The translations under genes and the position numbers were made by a program. Below are positions 4,828 through 7,061 of a DNA stretch of 7,061 nucleotides, one piece after another (within the stretch, counting starts at the first letter, position 1; every line of letters starts with the position of its first letter). This DNA is from Brevundimonas sp. UBA986. GTDB taxonomy: Bacteria > Pseudomonadota > Alphaproteobacteria > Caulobacterales > Caulobacteraceae. The DNA lies in NCBI GenBank assembly GCA_002292165.1, contig DBBK01000233.1:1-7061 (forward strand). The letters are read 5' to 3'. Below the pieces are notes generated by a model. The model saw only the letters and a program-made list of their open reading frames with translations. It searched no databases and had not been told where the DNA came from.

Positions 4828-6309
4828 ATGAACGCCTTCGCCCCCTTCCCCGACACCGTCGCCTTACCGTCCCTGCCGCACAACCTCGAGGCCGAGCAGG
4901 CGCTTCTCGGCGCGCTGATGTTCGACAACGCCATCTTCGAGCGGCTGTCCGACCGGCTGAAGGGCGTGCACTTCTACGAACCCTTCCACCAGCGGCTCTA
5001 TGACGCCATCGAGGATCACATCCGTCAGGGCATGCTGGCCGAGCCGACCATCCTGATGGAGCGGTTCAAGCTGGACCCGGCCTTCGCCGAGTTCGGGGGC
5101 CTGCGCTACCTCGCCGACCTGATGGACCGCGCGCCTCCGGGGGCCAACGCGCCCGACTACGCCCGCGTCATCTACGACCTGGCCCTGCGCCGCGACCTGA
5201 TCCGTATCGGCGGCGAGATGATCAAGGACGCGCCGGACCCGGAAATGGCGGCGATCGAACAGATCGAACAGGCTGAGCTGACCCTCTATTCACTGGCCGA
5301 AAGCGGCGGGACCTCATCCGGATTCGTCAGCTTTTCCCACGCCCTGGCCGGGGCGGTTCAGATGGCGGGCGAAGCCTATCAGCGTGAAGGCAAGCTGGCC
5401 GGTCTGGCCACCCACCTGAACGATCTCGACCAGAAGCTGGGCGGCATGCACCCGTCCGACCTGCTGATCCTCGCGGGCCGTCCGTCGATGGGCAAGACGG
5501 CGCTCGCCACCAACATCGCCTTCAACGTCGCCCGCAACTACCGCTGGACCCCGACGCCGGACGGCCGAAAGACCGAGTCCGGCGGGGTCGTCGCCTTCTA
5601 CTCGCTGGAAATGAGCGCCGAACAGCTGGCCATGCGGATCCTGGCCGACGCCTCCGGCGTGTCCTCCGACAAGCTGCGCAAGGGCGAGATCGACGCCTCG
5701 GACTTCGGCAAGGTGCGCGACGCCGCCATCGAGATCGGCGAAAGCCCCCTCTACATCGACGCCACCGGCGGTATCTCCATCTCCAAACTGGCCGCCCGCG
5801 CGCGCCGCCTGAAACGCGCCGAACAGGGTCTGGACCTGATCATCGTCGACTACCTGCAGCTGATCACCGTCGGCGAGGGCGGCGGCCAGAAGAACCGGGT
5901 TCAGGAAGTCTCCGAGATCACCGGCGGCCTGAAGGCCCTGGCCAAGGAGCTGAACGTCCCGATCATCGCCCTGTCGCAGCTGTCGCGTCAGGTCGAGAAC
6001 CGCGAGGACAAACGACCCCAGCTGTCCGACCTTCGGGAATCCGGCTCGATCGAGCAGGACGCCGACTGCGTCATGTTCGTGTACCGCGAGAGCTACTACA
6101 AGGAGCGGATGGAGCCCCGCGAAGGCACGCCCGAGCACCTCGAGTGGCAGGAGCAGATGGACATGCTGCGCGGCACCGCCGAGGTCGTCGTCGGCAAGCA
6201 GCGCCACGGCCCGATCGGCATCGTCAAACTCAGCTTCGACGCCGACACCACCAAGTTCGGCAACCTCGCCCGCGGCTATGGTTCGAGCTTCGCCGACATT
6301 CCGGAGTGA
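4828..6309 (+). CDS. dnaB: Replicative DNA helicase DnaB
   Basis: This encodes the hexameric helicase that unwinds DNA 5' to 3' at the replication fork and recruits primase. The 493-residue protein is complete. The N-terminal domain (about 15-115) begins PHNLEAEQALLGALMFDN; a linker follows, then the RecA-like motor from about 185. Motifs visible: Walker A GRPSMGKT at 217-224 with Lys223; the catalytic Glu261 in FYSLEMS; Walker B LDLIIVDYLQL with Asp341; ALSQLSRQVENR with Gln384; SDLRESGSIEQDAD (400-413); and KQRHGPIG at 457-464, where Arg459 fits the arginine finger. A short insert at about 238-252 (YRWTPTPDGRKTESG) between the Walker A helix and the next strand is typical of alphaproteobacterial DnaB. 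There is no intein at the Walker A site, a common intein location in this family. An in-frame TAG at 4813-4815 limits the start to ATG 4828, although the ribosome-binding site is weak. alr follows after 31 bases without a terminator. Confidence 0.98.
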   Translation: MNAFAPFPDTVALPSLPHNLEAEQALLGALMFDNAIFERLSDRLKGVHFYEPFHQRLYDAIEDHIRQGMLAEPTILMERFKLDPAFAEFGGLRYLADLMDRAPPGANAPDYARVIYDLALRRDLIRIGGEMIKDAPDPEMAAIEQIEQAELTLYSLAESGGTSSGFVSFSHALAGAVQMAGEAYQREGKLAGLATHLNDLDQKLGGMHPSDLLILAGRPSMGKTALATNIAFNVARNYRWTPTPDGRKTESGGVVAFYSLEMSAEQLAMRILADASGVSSDKLRKGEIDASDFGKVRDAAIEIGESPLYIDATGGISISKLAARARRLKRAEQGLDLIIVDYLQLITVGEGGGQKNRVQEVSEITGGLKALAKELNVPIIALSQLSRQVENREDKRPQLSDLRESGSIEQDADCVMFVYRESYYKERMEPREGTPEHLEWQEQMDMLRGTAEVVVGKQRHGPIGIVKLSFDADTTKFGNLARGYGSSFADIPE

Positions 6310-6340
6310 AGACCGGCGAGACTTGCGGCATAAGGCGCCC

Positions 6341-7061
6341 ATGCACGCCCCCGCCCGCCTGACCGTCGACCTCAACGCCCTCGCGCGGAACTATCAGACC
6401 CTGGGTCGGGTCAGTGGCCTGCCGGTCCATCCGGTGGTCAAGGCGGACGGTTATGGGCTGGGCGCGGCGGCCGTGGCGACGCGGCTGATGGCCGAGGGCG
6501 CGCGGACCTTCTTTGTGGCGCGCGGAACCGAGGGCATCGCCCTGCGCGAGGCCCTGGGGCCCGAACCGGTCATCTATGTGCTGGACGGCTGCCATGGCGA
6601 TCAGGCCGCGACGCTGAAGGCGGCGGGCATCCGCCCCGTCATCAATCATGGACAGCAGCAGGCGGCCTGGGCGGCGGTCGGCGGCGGCCCCTGCGGCCTG
6701 CAGATCGACACCGGCATGAACCGACTGGGCTTCCGCCCGGAAGACGCGCCCGAGCCCTTCGAGGGGCTGGAGCTGGTCATGACCCATCTGGCCTGCGCTG
6801 ACGAACCCACCGAGCCGATGAATGTGCGCCAGCGCGACGCCTTCGCGGCGGCCACCCTGAAGTATCCCGGCGTGACCCGCTCCTTCGCCAACTCCAGCGG
6901 CTGTTTCCTGGGGCCGGAGTTCCAGTTCGATGTGGTCCGGCCGGGCATCGGCCTCTACGGCGGCGGGCCCGAGGCGAAGGCCGATCCGCGCATCGCCCCC
7001 GTCGCCACCCTGACCGCAGAGGTGCTCCAGACCCGCGACGTACCGGCGGGCGAAAGCGTCG
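6341..7061 (+). CDS. alr: Alanine racemase, 3' end outside the window
   Basis: This encodes the pyridoxal-phosphate enzyme that interconverts L- and D-alanine, supplying D-alanine for peptidoglycan. The first 240 residues are present; the family usually has about 345-370, and no stop occurs before the edge. The N-terminal TIM-barrel domain shows the cofactor lysine Lys34 in HPVVKADGYGLG, the strand FFVARGTEGIALRE (57-70), LQIDTGMNRLGF (120-131), THLACADEP (148-156), FANSSG (182-187) and VRPGIGLYG (199-207). The catalytic tyrosine of the C-terminal domain lies beyond the window. The usual VKANAYGHG around the lysine reads VKADGYGLG here, a variant I believe is common in alphaproteobacteria. 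Start ATG 6341 has TAAGG at 6331-6335, five bases upstream. With only 31 bases after dnaB and no terminator between, it is probably in the dnaB operon. Confidence 0.95.
   Translation, partial: MHAPARLTVDLNALARNYQTLGRVSGLPVHPVVKADGYGLGAAAVATRLMAEGARTFFVARGTEGIALREALGPEPVIYVLDGCHGDQAATLKAAGIRPVINHGQQQAAWAAVGGGPCGLQIDTGMNRLGFRPEDAPEPFEGLELVMTHLACADEPTEPMNVRQRDAFAAATLKYPGVTRSFANSSGCFLGPEFQFDVVRPGIGLYGGGPEAKADPRIAPVATLTAEVLQTRDVPAGESV

Noticed and set aside
5475..5500. Checked the DnaB Walker A region for an intein.
   Set aside because: The motif GRPSMGKT is continuous with the normal following helix, so there is no insertion.
5314..6375. A 353-codon open frame on the - strand opposite dnaB.
   Set aside because: The product is rich in Gly, Ala, Asp, Val and Leu in the pattern of a shadow of a real gene, and dnaB is unambiguous on the other strand.

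Overview
The window looks like chromosomal DNA of a GC-rich alphaproteobacterium in the Caulobacterales, most likely Brevundimonas or a close relative. That reading rests on the style of the protein sequences: the DnaB insert after the Walker A helix, the Arg/Glu-rich S6 tail, the long L9 tail and a large TonB-dependent receptor. No 16S or marker comparison could be run.

Layout. Positions 1-1241 hold a ribosomal protein operon on the + strand: the 3' part of rpsF (bS6), then rpsR (bS18) and rplI (bL9), closed by a strong intrinsic terminator at 1265-1296. Positions 1333-3981 hold a TonB-dependent outer-membrane receptor on the - strand, convergent with rplI. A 306-base divergent intergenic region (3982-4287) separates it from a small secreted protein with two cysteines (4288-4659, +), whose C-terminal half resembles the Rap1a/Tai family. 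A 168-base regulatory stretch then leads to dnaB (4828-6309, +), the replicative helicase. It is followed 31 bases later by alr (6341 to the window end, +), the alanine racemase, which is cut by the edge.

How they fit together. The housekeeping genes (translation, replication, D-alanine for peptidoglycan) form a backbone commonly seen in alphaproteobacteria as rpsF-rpsR-rplI followed by dnaB-alr. The receptor and the small secreted protein are two envelope genes sitting between these blocks, and they are probably the lineage-variable part. They are divergent, so a shared control region is possible; a perfect 6-2-6 inverted repeat lies in it.

I see no phage genes, transposon, CRISPR array, RNA gene or obvious new system. 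The items most worth checking are the small secreted protein and its pairing with the receptor, the inverted repeats around the dnaB leader, and the palindrome that occupies the place of a ribosome-binding site in front of dnaB.
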